Source of the DNA: Fervidobacterium pennivorans DSM 9078 | GTDB taxonomy: Bacteria; Thermotogota; Thermotogae; Thermotogales; Fervidobacteriaceae | Reading direction: 5' to 3' | Assembly (NCBI RefSeq): GCF_000235405.2 | Contig: NC_017095.1 | Coordinates: 558,001 to 622,000 of the forward strand | DNA: 64,000 nucleotides | In this document: positions 37,153 through 45,817 of the stretch, one piece after another | How the letters are laid out: the number at the start of each line of letters is the position of its first letter | Position numbering within the stretch: the stretch's first letter is position 1 | Notes under the pieces: generated by a model | Told to the model about the DNA's origin: nothing | What the model saw: the letters and a program-made list of their open reading frames with translations, nothing else | Databases searched by the model: none | Made by a program: the position numbers and the translations under genes

Positions 37153-37184
37153 AAAGGTCTGGGGTGTTCCCAGACCTTTCTTAT
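37153..37184. terminator. Terminator between convergent genes
   Basis: An 11-bp stem, AAAGGTCTGGG / CCCAGACCTTT, with a GTGTT loop is followed by CTTATT. It lies between the convergent flavoprotein and membrane-protein genes and can serve both strands. Confidence 0.8.
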
Positions 37185-37212
37185 TAACCAACGGCACCGG
37201 TAATTTACTAAT

Positions 37213-38178
37213 TTACTTTTTAACCAACGTTCCAAACCTTTTAAGTGCAACTACAGCAATAACTGCTCCGAAGGCTATTGTTCCAAGTTTTCCACCAGCA
37301 CCACCAAAATATGGGGCACTAAAGATGAAGATAATGCCACAAAAAATCCCAGCAATAATCGCATAAAACTCGTTTGGTAGTCTCTCCTTACTCGACATAC
37401 CAGCAAACGAAGCACAGATGACTACCAATGCCAAAATCGGACCTATCTCTGGAAATATTTCAGGTAAGACAAGTCCTCCGGTGAGTCCTACTGTTGCCGA
37501 ACTCAAAACAGGACTCTTTCCATACCTCACATTCAATGTGTAAGTTGCCAAGATTCCAATTACAGCAAAAATAATTATCAAAAGCCCTACTTCCCTTCCT
37601 GGCAATGAACTTTTGGTAAATTCTCGCCCCGTGATAACAGCGGTAAGAACTCCTCCAATCAATGCCACAGTTCCAAGCTTACCACCAACTCCCTTGAATA
37701 TACGCTTGGTAATTACAAAAATTATCCCAGCAAGTACAGAAGCTATTAACAGATGCTCCAAATCATATACTGATGCGGAGCTCATTCCTACAAAGCTGCC
37801 ACAATAAATTGGCACCTCGTATTTCGGTGCAACGACGTAGCCAAGAATTCCAACAATTCCGGCAGCAACAACCGCACCCAGTCCGACATGATTATTTAGA
37901 TAAAAGGTAACCACCGCACCTACCACAACTGCAAAAAAGTCTGCTAACTTAATAAACCACCGTTCACTCTCATCACCTTTGGTATATTTGCCCGAGCTTA
38001 TTTTATTCTTAATTTCCTTGTATCCTTCAAATATCAATAAACCGGTTAAAAGAAAAATCAAAAGTGAAATGAGTCCAAACCCTTCGTTTCTCAACGACTC
38101 AAAAATACTAACAATAAAAAGGATAATTGCTTTACCTAACAACAGTAAACCACCGAGGATTGTTGTTATCATAACCAT
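37213..38178 (-). CDS. Polytopic membrane protein with internal repeat, unknown function
   Basis: About 321 aa with nine or ten hydrophobic segments. The two halves repeat a motif: CGSFVGMSSASVYDLEHLLIA ... GVGGKLGTVALIGG near residues 133-190, and CASFAGMSSKERLPNEFYAII ... GAGGKLGTIAFGA near 250-315. This duplicated F-x-GMSS plus GGKLGT pattern suggests a transporter-like protein with two-fold symmetry. I do not recognise a named family. The start is ATG 38178 or ATG 38172, with GCAGGAG upstream; the frame is open to 38190. It stands alone. Confidence 0.68.
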   Translation of the reverse strand: MVMITTILGGLLLLGKAIILFIVSIFESLRNEGFGLISLLIFLLTGLLIFEGYKEIKNKISSGKYTKGDESERWFIKLADFFAVVVGAVVTFYLNNHVGLGAVVAAGIVGILGYVVAPKYEVPIYCGSFVGMSSASVYDLEHLLIASVLAGIIFVITKRIFKGVGGKLGTVALIGGVLTAVITGREFTKSSLPGREVGLLIIIFAVIGILATYTLNVRYGKSPVLSSATVGLTGGLVLPEIFPEIGPILALVVICASFAGMSSKERLPNEFYAIIAGIFCGIIFIFSAPYFGGAGGKLGTIAFGAVIAVVALKRFGTLVKK

Positions 38179-38190
38179 CAACTCCTGCAA

Positions 38191-38541
38191 GAGAAGTCAT
38201 CGCATAGCAAATCCAAAGATTATTTTACCATAGAGAATCGAGAAGATTGGAGGTATTAATATCGATGCACGAAAATCAGTTAATGACTTTATAAACACTA
38301 TGAAAGAACTTGCGAAGGTCGATAAAGCATATAAGGATCTGAACAAAGGATAAAAAAGTCCTGGATTTTTCACAGGATTTTTAGTTATTTTACTTACAAA
38401 GGATAGTCATGAAGAATTTTAAAAGTAGTATAATTAAATTACAATGTTTTGCTTCAACTTGAACCATGAGCGGATAGACGGCTTCAAGTCGTTCAAAAAT
38501 GCATAGTTAGTTCCAAACCTTATAGAAAGGGGGAAATCGGT
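38191..38541. other. Intergenic region with -10 box
   Basis: About 350 bases without a convincing gene. A short open stretch ending at the TAA near 38353 (SVNDFINTMKELAKVDKAYKDLNKG) has no good start and looks like a gene tail. A weak hairpin, TCCTG/CAGGA, with T-rich sequence lies near 38360-38385. TATAAT at 38429-38434 may be the -10 of the next gene. Confidence 0.4.
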
Positions 38542-40284
38542 ATGGCAAGAAAGTTTGTTTTGACAGTTGTTTTCGGCATGTTGTTTTCGACATTATACCT
38601 ATTCGCTATCACCATATCCGTTCCAGGAAACTCTGATTTCGTTATGTACATTAACCTTAATAACATCGCTGATCAGGAACTTACAACCATATTCCAAGAT
38701 GCGGGTATTACTCCAATAATCTCTGTGTATGGAAAACTTTCATTCGGTAGTGCACTAAACCTCTCTTTTTTCGAAGAACTTGAAGATTTTTCGCTTAAAG
38801 CGCTAGTCGGTTCACCAATAGGTGTAGTGCTTCCAGGAAAAATTGGTGACAAGAGTTTAGAATTTTTGCTTAACTACGTGTTTGATGCCAACGTCCGAAT
38901 CCCAAAATTAACGGTCAATGAAGCGACGATGGTCACAATTGATAACAAGAAATTCTACATCATACGCTCAAAAGATAATATTTACCTATGTTTCAACAAA
39001 GACATTTCCATGTTCACAAAAGACATGCTAAATTCCAAGATTTCAAGTATATCTCTCTCACCAAAAGATGACGTTGTAGCTTACTTTAAGACATACAAAA
39101 AATCACTCATAGGCGAACTCTTATACACGTTCGGAGATTATTTTGGTATTCCTGTTTCCGATGAACTTGTTATCACCAAGAAAGGTGAAAACTATCGCTT
39201 ATCGGCGACAATTAACAAAACATTTTCTGACTACGAGAAAAAACTAGTACTTACCAGAAGGGGTATTCTGAAAGGACTTTCCTATCTGGATAGCGCCAAC
39301 GTAATTGTTGCGTTAGGCACAAGCGACATTGAAGACTGCCTTCTTTTGAGTGGTGATTTGGATATGGATATTCCACAAGAAATACAAGAAGTATTCGAAT
39401 TCTTAGACATCTTTAACTCAATTGCGTTTTCTTCAACCCTTGATGGATACTTCGCATTTTCAGGTATATACAAACCTGAAAATGAACAAGATGCACAATT
39501 TATAGCATCACTAATGAAAAATCAACTCTCAAGCATGGGATATCAAGTGCTTGTCGAAAATCAAAAAATAAATATATATCCAGCCGAGATAGACAAAACC
39601 TTGCTAAAGTCGATAACCGAAAACGCTTCGTTTATACTCTCAATGAACTACTCTGATGAAGAAAACTCGGCAACACTTAATATAAAAACTGAAATTTTAG
39701 ACAACGGAAATTTGTCAATAACTGGAGAGTTTGAAAACTTAGCCTGGTTATTTGAAAACATCGAAGAAGTTGTAGAAGCATTTTTCGAAGAAACATATGA
39801 AGAGGAATGGGAATACGATGAATATGAGGAAGAAGAGGAGTCGGACGAAGAATATGAAGAAGACTACACGACAGAAGAAACCATAGACTACACAACAGAA
39901 GAAGAATACTATGAAGAATGGTATGAGGAAGAATACACAACAGAAGAATACAGCTATTCTGAGCTTGAATACGAAATAGTAGATGAGATTGTCAAAATAT
40001 TTAACGCATGTGCTGATTACATTCGTGACCAAGGAGCTCAAGAGGTTACTTTAGAAGACTTGTACGACTATGGCTATATCGATTACATACCAGACTACTT
40101 CGATGTAAAAAGTGCTGTTATGAACGATGGGACGGTTTATGTTGTTATACATGTTGACGTTTCACAATATGACGTCGAACCAAGCAATATTGTAGATATA
40201 CTCTATTACGACAACGATATCTACTCAGATATAATCAACGGAAAAATAAGTGTGTTTCTGTACGTTGTACCTCAGCAAGAATAA
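38542..40284 (+). CDS. Secreted acidic protein of unknown function
   Basis: 580 aa with a clear signal peptide (RKFVLTVVFGMLFSTLYLFA). The body (about 25-410) alternates beta strands and helices with segments such as VPGNSDFVMYINLNNIAD and ASFILSMNYSDEEN, a little like DUF3352-type surface proteins. A very acidic E/Y/D/T-rich linker (about 415-475) leads to a C-terminal helical and strand domain (SELEYEIVDEIVKIFNACADYIRDQG). It is probably exported to the periplasm or toga. GAAAGGGGG precedes ATG 38542. It is a single-gene unit with its own terminator. Confidence 0.75.
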   Translation: MARKFVLTVVFGMLFSTLYLFAITISVPGNSDFVMYINLNNIADQELTTIFQDAGITPIISVYGKLSFGSALNLSFFEELEDFSLKALVGSPIGVVLPGKIGDKSLEFLLNYVFDANVRIPKLTVNEATMVTIDNKKFYIIRSKDNIYLCFNKDISMFTKDMLNSKISSISLSPKDDVVAYFKTYKKSLIGELLYTFGDYFGIPVSDELVITKKGENYRLSATINKTFSDYEKKLVLTRRGILKGLSYLDSANVIVALGTSDIEDCLLLSGDLDMDIPQEIQEVFEFLDIFNSIAFSSTLDGYFAFSGIYKPENEQDAQFIASLMKNQLSSMGYQVLVENQKINIYPAEIDKTLLKSITENASFILSMNYSDEENSATLNIKTEILDNGNLSITGEFENLAWLFENIEEVVEAFFEETYEEEWEYDEYEEEEESDEEYEEDYTTEETIDYTTEEEYYEEWYEEEYTTEEYSYSELEYEIVDEIVKIFNACADYIRDQGAQEVTLEDLYDYGYIDYIPDYFDVKSAVMNDGTVYVVIHVDVSQYDVEPSNIVDILYYDNDIYSDIINGKISVFLYVVPQQE

Positions 40285-40332
40285 GACCCAGGACCAAAAA
40301 GAGAATTCAGTAACTTCGCATAAAATTGAGCA

Positions 40333-40364
40333 AATCGTGTCCCAACTGGGACACGATTATTTTT
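40333..40364 (+). terminator. Rho-independent terminator
   Basis: An 11-bp stem, AATCGTGTCCC / GGGACACGATT, with an AACT loop and the tail ATTTTTG ends the secreted-protein gene. A TATAAT at 40373-40378 directly after it is the likely -10 for the next gene. Confidence 0.88.
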
Positions 40365-40412
40365 GAAGGTAGTATAATTGTAGAGGTGAGCCACATACAA
40401 GGAGGCTTAAAA

Positions 40413-41207
40413 ATGCAAAACAACAGTCCATTAATTACCATCGGTTCAACTAATTTAACCATTCTTTGCGATGATACTCTTCAATCACCACTACACTCTG
40501 AACACGGCTTTTCTTTGCTGGTAGAAAGAACAGGAGAGCCGACTATTCTTTTTGATACCGGCACGACAAATATTTTTATGAAAAATGCTGAAATACTCGG
40601 CAAAGACCTCACAACAGTAGAATACATCGTTATCAGCCACGGTCACTATGACCATGCAGGCGGTTTGAAATATTTAACTTATCTTGGCAAAAAATTCAAA
40701 GTTTATCTTAGGCAAGATGCATTCTTACCCAAATACAGTGGTGAGAGATTCACAGGAATAGACTGGGAAGTCATAAAAGATGCATTCGAATATGTAATTG
40801 TCAAAGACAAAATCGTCAAAATAACAAATTTCATTTATGCTTTTGGACCTGCATGGATGAGAAACAACTTTGAAGAGCCAGATCCTAATTTTCAGATTAT
40901 AAAGAACAACGAACGGGCCAGGGACTTTTTTGAAGAAGAATTAAACCTTATCATAGACGAAGGCGATGGAATTGTTCTCATAACCGGATGCGCACATAGA
41001 GGGATAGTAAACATTGTTCTTGATGCACTTGAATTGTTTGATAAGAAAATCAAACTTCTCATTGGAGGATTTCATCTCTACAAATCATCGGAGGAAAAAG
41101 TTGATAAAGTTGTCTCGATTCTTAAAAGCTTGCCAATTGATCAGATAATACCACTACACTGCAGTGGGGAATTGGCGAAAATGAAATTGACAGTAAGGAT
41201 ACTTTAA
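40413..41207 (+). CDS. MBL-fold metallohydrolase with replaced C-terminus
   Basis: 264 aa. Metal ligands are in SHGHYDHAGG near residue 74-83, GCAHRGIVN near 193, and a late PLHCSGE near 249. The order matches the MBL group that includes dihydropteroate/aminobenzene phosphate synthase-like enzymes. Homologues usually continue about 20-30 residues beyond the HC(T/S)G motif. Here the frame runs into inverted DNA of a different gene and ends in AKMKLTVRIL, so the natural C-terminus is missing. ATG 40413 is chosen because AAGGAGG lies 7 bases upstream (open frame from 40326). Activity is uncertain. Confidence 0.78.
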   Translation: MQNNSPLITIGSTNLTILCDDTLQSPLHSEHGFSLLVERTGEPTILFDTGTTNIFMKNAEILGKDLTTVEYIVISHGHYDHAGGLKYLTYLGKKFKVYLRQDAFLPKYSGERFTGIDWEVIKDAFEYVIVKDKIVKITNFIYAFGPAWMRNNFEEPDPNFQIIKNNERARDFFEEELNLIIDEGDGIVLITGCAHRGIVNIVLDALELFDKKIKLLIGGFHLYKSSEEKVDKVVSILKSLPIDQIIPLHCSGELAKMKLTVRIL

Positions 41208-41436
41208 CGTGTCCAGTTCAAAAGCAAAATGGGGCTGATGTTTCATATATTTTGTAATCATCCAAATAGAACTCGACTTTTTCAAAACTGTTCGTTGGGT
41301 CGTCAACTTCAACCTTAACTTAAACAACACCCGCAACCGTTGAACCGTCTTCAGGGCTCATGATTTTTACATCAACTCCAAAAACGAATGTTGCTATGAC
41401 TACAGCAATTAAAAATATCCAGAATGTTTTTCGCAT
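41160..41436 (-). pseudogene. Truncated Ig-domain secreted protein pseudogene
   Basis: From ATG 41436 (GGAGGGGCGGGT upstream) the minus strand encodes a signal peptide, MRKTFWIFLIAVVIATFVFG, then VDVKIMSPEDGSTVAGVV, an in-frame TAA, and KVEVDDPTNSFEKVEFYLDDYKIYETSAP. A frameshift then gives FAFELDTLKYPY. The order parallels the N-terminus of the large PQQ-repeat protein at 58093 (VKIISPKNGGYVSSEFLVGVSASD ... VELYVNGFKISEKSNEPYNFQF). It is a dead fragment of that family, joined tail-to-tail to the MBL gene. Confidence 0.75.
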
Positions 41437-41632
41437 ACCCGCCCCTCCTGTTTAAAAAATGTAATCCAAAGTTTTCTTCGAATATTATACCGCTACCAAG
41501 CAATTGCAAACAGCTAAGTCAATTCTGCAAAATACCTAAGCGCTTGTGGAATTTTTTTCTTTTTGCGAAAAGATGTGTTACGTGAATAAGAAAGTGAGGT
41601 ATAATATTCATAGTATGATTCAAAGAGTATCA

Positions 41633-41668
41633 AATTCTCCGTTTTTTTTACTATAATGGGGGAGAATT
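41633..41668 (+). promoter_or_regulatory. Promoter/RBS hairpin before the defence operon
   Basis: AATTCTCC (41633-41640) and GGAGAATT (41661-41668) form an 8-bp inverted repeat. The loop holds a T-run and TATAAT (41652-41657), and the 3' arm overlaps the GGGGGAG ribosome site of the gene at 41676. Another TATAAT lies at 41600-41605. It could couple promoter, RBS exposure and autoregulation; this is inference. Confidence 0.45.
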
Positions 41669-41675
41669 ATTTTGC

Positions 41676-43031
41676 ATGAAAATACGCCTTCATTCGCATC
41701 AGGTTACAGCAATCGACATGTGGTTTAATAATAACTGCCGTGGGATAATTTCGATGGCAACGGGCACTGGAAAAACATTCACTGCAATTGGTGCTGTAGA
41801 TAGATTGTTTAAGGAAATTGAGAAGAATGCAGTATTTATCTCTGCCCCGTATTCTCACCTTGTTACGCAATGGAAAAGTTCAATCGAGCGGTATGGTTTG
41901 AATGCCGATTCAATTATAGAATGCCACTCAGGTATTCCAAATTGGCATGAAAGAGCGCTAAAGGTTCTTAGAAAAGTTAAACTCGGTATCTTCAAGAACG
42001 TTATATTTCTCTCTACGCACAATACCATTGTAGGAGAAAAAATGAACAATCTCATCGAGGAAATTGCTCTTGATAAATTCGCGAAGTTAACTATCATTGC
42101 GGACGAGGTACACGGCATCGGTTCTAAAATGCGAAGGAAAAACCTTTCTAATCACTTCGAAAACAGGCTCGGATTAAGTGCAACACCCAAACGTATGTAT
42201 GATGAAGTTGGAAACAGCTTCCTTCACGAGTACTTTGGAGAGATAGTATTTGAATTTTCACTTTGCCAAGCTGTGAATAATGTGAATCCTGACACATTGA
42301 GAACATACCTGACTCCATATTACTACTATCCGGTCCCATGTTATTTAACAGATGAAGAGATGAAGAAGTATAGGGAAGTTACAGAAAAGATAATCAAGAA
42401 AGCTAACTATCTACAGAAGTTTAATTATGGAGACCTTGAAGATGATCCTGAGCTTCAGAAATTGCTGTTCAAAAGAAGCAAAATTCTCAAGGCTTCGGTC
42501 TCGAAATACGAAGCTCTACATCGAATACTGAACCTGCTAAAAGCACATGGAAAGATCCAAAAAACAATAATCTTTTGTGATGAACAACTCATTGACCAAG
42601 TTATGGACATTCTAGACGCAGAGAAAATAACCGCTGTTAAATTTATACAAGAACTTTCCAAACAGGAAAGAGAGTATGTCCTCAAGCTCTTTCAAGAGGG
42701 GCAGATAGACATTCTTGTAGGAATTAAAATGCTTGATGAAGGTGTAGATGTCCCGGGAGTGGACAAAGCTATAATTCTCTCGAGCTCTACAAATCCTCGT
42801 GAATATATCCAGAGACTTGGTCGGGTATTGCGTATAGCTCCTGCAAAGAAATCTGCATATGTATATGATGTTGTAGTATTCCCGAAACCAACTGGTTTTG
42901 AAAGTGATAAGGTCTATAAGCGAATCTTAGAAGTGGAGTTTTCTCGAGTTGAAATAATGGCTCAATGTGCTGAAAACGCGTTTGAAGCGATACAGACTGT
43001 GTCCGGAATAAAGAGGGGGTTTTTCACATGA
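41676..43031 (+). CDS. SF2 DEAD/DEAH-type helicase of the defence operon
   Basis: 451 aa, a compact superfamily 2 helicase with no fused nuclease visible. Walker A ATGTGKT is at residues 28-34, Walker B DEVH near 139, motif III LSATPKR near 167, motif V GIKMLDEGVDVP near 348, and motif VI QRLGRVLRIAPAKK near 377. This is the ResIII/SSL2-like arrangement common in DNA defence systems. It is the first gene of a six-gene cluster and overlaps the next by 4 bases (ATGA). It probably translocates on or remodels DNA for the SMC-like and Mod/Res components. The start ATG 41676 is preceded by GGGGGAG about 12 bases upstream. Confidence 0.85.
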   Translation: MKIRLHSHQVTAIDMWFNNNCRGIISMATGTGKTFTAIGAVDRLFKEIEKNAVFISAPYSHLVTQWKSSIERYGLNADSIIECHSGIPNWHERALKVLRKVKLGIFKNVIFLSTHNTIVGEKMNNLIEEIALDKFAKLTIIADEVHGIGSKMRRKNLSNHFENRLGLSATPKRMYDEVGNSFLHEYFGEIVFEFSLCQAVNNVNPDTLRTYLTPYYYYPVPCYLTDEEMKKYREVTEKIIKKANYLQKFNYGDLEDDPELQKLLFKRSKILKASVSKYEALHRILNLLKAHGKIQKTIIFCDEQLIDQVMDILDAEKITAVKFIQELSKQEREYVLKLFQEGQIDILVGIKMLDEGVDVPGVDKAIILSSSTNPREYIQRLGRVLRIAPAKKSAYVYDVVVFPKPTGFESDKVYKRILEVEFSRVEIMAQCAENAFEAIQTVSGIKRGFFT

Positions 43032-43300
43032 AACCAACAAGAGTTTCCGAACAACTCTACAAAATAATTTTAGAAGACTGTTCATCAGTATTTGGAGCAG
43101 ATGGTGATCTGGTTGCAGATTTTGTAATGGAGATTTTCGGAATATATCTAAGCGAAGTTGGTTGGGAAAACGAAAGGAGAGTACTCGAAAAAGTGAAAGA
43201 AAAAATTGAAAATTTCCTTGCAGAAGATTTGAAAGATTGGAATAGGAACGATTCAAACCTACCTCAAAAAGAAAACGTTGAAAACAGCAAGGAGATGTGA
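43028..43300 (+). CDS. Small acidic protein in the defence operon
   Basis: 90 aa, mostly helical and acidic (VSEQLYKIILEDCSSVFGADGDLVADFVMEIFG ... ERRVLEKVKEKIENFLAEDLKD). No known domain is recognised. It overlaps the helicase by 4 bases and ends 3 bases before the SMC-like gene, so it is translated with both. That tight coupling suggests a stoichiometric partner or adaptor of the helicase or ATPase. Confidence 0.7.
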   Translation: MKPTRVSEQLYKIILEDCSSVFGADGDLVADFVMEIFGIYLSEVGWENERRVLEKVKEKIENFLAEDLKDWNRNDSNLPQKENVENSKEM

Positions 43301-43303
43301 AGT

Positions 43304-45295
43304 ATGAAGCTTACTAAAGTTGAGATTGCTAACTATCGTCAGTACGTTAATGCTCAGTTCGACTTCGAAAACAATAAAAACAGCGAGCTCCATGTAATTG
43401 TAGGAAAGATGGGGTCAGGAAAAACAACGTTCCTTGAGGCTGTTAACTGGGCACTGTTTGGTGAAGAATTCTTTTCTACAAAAAGACACTATGGACCAGC
43501 AGATATTAATAACATTGAAACTTCTCTCGATAGTGGCAGGAATTCAAGCTCTGTTCCGGATATAGGCATATTGTCAAAGATTCGCTTACAGAATGATGGT
43601 GATTATAGAACATATGTCAAATTGGTTTTCGTTGGGGAGAAGGAACACTTAAGAATCAACAGAAATGCAAAATTCCTTGTCTCAAATGGCAAGATTAGTC
43701 CATCAATAGAAGCCGTGCCTTTGTCTGTTTTTTTGAATAATTCTCCTGTAACGGTTGACAGAGAGTTAGAAATTCAAAAACGTTTTCCGAAAGATCTAAG
43801 AGAACACTTCTTCTTTGATGGTGAAAGCCTTGATGTTTACTTAAAAGAAGCACGTGGTACGCATATAAAGAGGACCGTGGAACGTTTGTCTGGAATATCA
43901 AATATTCAGGACTTCACAGATTTCCTCTCAGGAGTCAGAACCAAAGTAATATACAAGGAACTTCGCAATATGGAAAAAAAGGGTAACAATCGGTTAGAAG
44001 AAATTTCGCGGAAAATAGAAGTGCAGGAAAGGACTCTAAAAGAACTGAACACACGGTTAGAGGAAGCAAAGCAAGAAAAAGAAAAAGTCACGAGAAGGCT
44101 CGAAGAAGTGGTTCAGAAGCTTCAGTCTCTTCAAGACTACGAACAATTAAAGTCTAAACTTGAGCAACTTGAGTCAGAAAAGCAAGCAAAAATAGAGAAT
44201 AAAAAACGATTAATAAGTGAAAAGCTACTTCTTACTCTTGATGAAGCCTCGTATTTGTTTGGCTGGAAAGCAGTTGAAGAGTTCTACAAATTTGCTGGAA
44301 CAAAGGAATCTTCTATCTTAAAAGAATTACCCAGGCCAGCTGTTGAACGCATGATTAATGAGAAAACATGTGCAATCTGTGGAAGTCATCTCTCTGAAGA
44401 GCTTTTGAACATACTCTACAAGTCTCTGACTTCAGAATCATTAGTTATTTCTGAGGAATATTATAATTTGCTAAAAAGAACAATTGTTAAGAACATATAC
44501 CAAATAAGGATTCTAAATGAGCAAATCAGTGTTGTTGAAAAAGAAATTTCAGAAATTGACAAAAACTTGAATGAACTTTCAAAGAACCTTCCAAACGATG
44601 TATCGTCTGCCTTGGAACAATACCAGAATGAGAAAATCGAACTTGAAAGGCTTAAGGAAAACATTCAACAGAAAATATATGACATAACTAACAACATAAA
44701 AAGCATACAAAAAGAGCTGGAACAAAACAAAAGAGAATTGCAAGAAATTTTAGAAAGCAACAAATCGCTTGCGATTATAAAAAGGCAACTTGAGTTTGTA
44801 CAGACACTTGAAGATATCTTAAGTAGAGGACTGGGGAAATTGAGGCAAATCATCTCCGCGGACATAACATCTCACACAAAGGAATACATAAACCGTGTCA
44901 TGTGGAAGAAGGACATAATAGATAGTATCGCCTTCACTGAAGAATTTGAATTAATCGTGTCTGATAAATCCGGAGTAATCCAAATAAAAGAACTCTCTGG
45001 AGGGGAACGTTCAATTCTCACACTTGCTCTTGCTCTGGCAATACATAAAACAGCGGGTGTCTCAATTCCCATCTTCATTGACCGACCATTGACCAATATC
45101 TCGGGCGAGTCGTATTATGAACTGATAGAACTATTATCAAGATTTTCAGAAGAAAGGCAGATAATAATAACCATGACAGACCGAGAATACGATGATTTAA
45201 AGGAGCGTTTGGTAAAATTAGCCTCTACGGTTCACTACCTAAACACAGAAAAAAAGGGTGATTACTACATAACTACCGTGGAACGGTATCTGTGA
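43304..45295 (+). CDS. DndD/SMC-like ATPase of the defence operon
   Basis: 663 aa with SMC/Rad50 architecture: Walker A GKMGSGKTT at residues 34-42, two long coiled-coil arms (about 215-310 and 400-500), a CAICGSHL zinc-hook-like motif near 355, ABC signature LSGGERS near 565, and Walker B IPIFIDRPLTNIS near 590. The D-[RT]-P-L form of Walker B, without the usual catalytic Glu, is like DndD of DNA phosphorothioation systems. It likely binds DNA ends or senses DNA and hydrolyses ATP. No dndA, dndC or dndE is present, so it is not part of a standard Dnd system. It is 3 bases after the 90-aa gene. Confidence 0.85.
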   Translation: MKLTKVEIANYRQYVNAQFDFENNKNSELHVIVGKMGSGKTTFLEAVNWALFGEEFFSTKRHYGPADINNIETSLDSGRNSSSVPDIGILSKIRLQNDGDYRTYVKLVFVGEKEHLRINRNAKFLVSNGKISPSIEAVPLSVFLNNSPVTVDRELEIQKRFPKDLREHFFFDGESLDVYLKEARGTHIKRTVERLSGISNIQDFTDFLSGVRTKVIYKELRNMEKKGNNRLEEISRKIEVQERTLKELNTRLEEAKQEKEKVTRRLEEVVQKLQSLQDYEQLKSKLEQLESEKQAKIENKKRLISEKLLLTLDEASYLFGWKAVEEFYKFAGTKESSILKELPRPAVERMINEKTCAICGSHLSEELLNILYKSLTSESLVISEEYYNLLKRTIVKNIYQIRILNEQISVVEKEISEIDKNLNELSKNLPNDVSSALEQYQNEKIELERLKENIQQKIYDITNNIKSIQKELEQNKRELQEILESNKSLAIIKRQLEFVQTLEDILSRGLGKLRQIISADITSHTKEYINRVMWKKDIIDSIAFTEEFELIVSDKSGVIQIKELSGGERSILTLALALAIHKTAGVSIPIFIDRPLTNISGESYYELIELLSRFSEERQIIITMTDREYDDLKERLVKLASTVHYLNTEKKGDYYITTVERYL

Positions 45296-45316
45296 AGCTT
45301 GAGAGAGGTGAAATAT

Positions 45317-45817
45317 ATGGCATCCGAAACTATAATCTTAAGACTAGATAAGGTAAAAAATGAAAGACTGGAAGAGATAATCGATTCTCTTAAAAAAATA
45401 TATCCGCAAATCAGAAAAATAAAGGTTTACCTACTTGCAGGTTTCTATGGCTACTACTTAGGTGAGAGAAAACCATCACAAGGTGAGAAAATAGACGTTT
45501 CCCGTGGTGAATTCTTGGAAAAGAGCGAGTATAAAGACTTTAACCTTTATATCAAGGCAATATATGAACTCGCTCTAAAAGAAAATGAAAATAAAGGCGT
45601 CGAAGGACGACAAAGGACAATGAAAGATATGTATTCACTATTCGAAGAATATGTTAATGCTGGTGTGGACAAACTAAGTGAGCTTTTTCAAAGAGCCAAT
45701 AAACCAGAGGAATTTCTGGAAGAATTAGAACTGGAGATACAAAAATCATATGAATCACTTGGACTAAAATATTTTGAACAGGAGGCACAGAGCGAATATG
45801 GACATGAAGAAGTTTGA
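45317..45817 (+). CDS. Unknown 166-aa protein of the defence operon
   Basis: 166 aa, charged and mostly helical after a short strand-rich start (TIILRLDKVKNERLEEIIDSLKKIYPQIRKIKVYLLAGFYGYYLGERK). I do not recognise a family. ATG 45317 is chosen because GAGAGGTGA lies 5 bases upstream; the frame is open from 45299. Its last 20 bases overlap the Mod gene. The position between an SMC-like ATPase and a methyltransferase makes it a candidate specificity or bridging subunit. Confidence 0.7.
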   Translation: MASETIILRLDKVKNERLEEIIDSLKKIYPQIRKIKVYLLAGFYGYYLGERKPSQGEKIDVSRGEFLEKSEYKDFNLYIKAIYELALKENENKGVEGRQRTMKDMYSLFEEYVNAGVDKLSELFQRANKPEEFLEELELEIQKSYESLGLKYFEQEAQSEYGHEEV

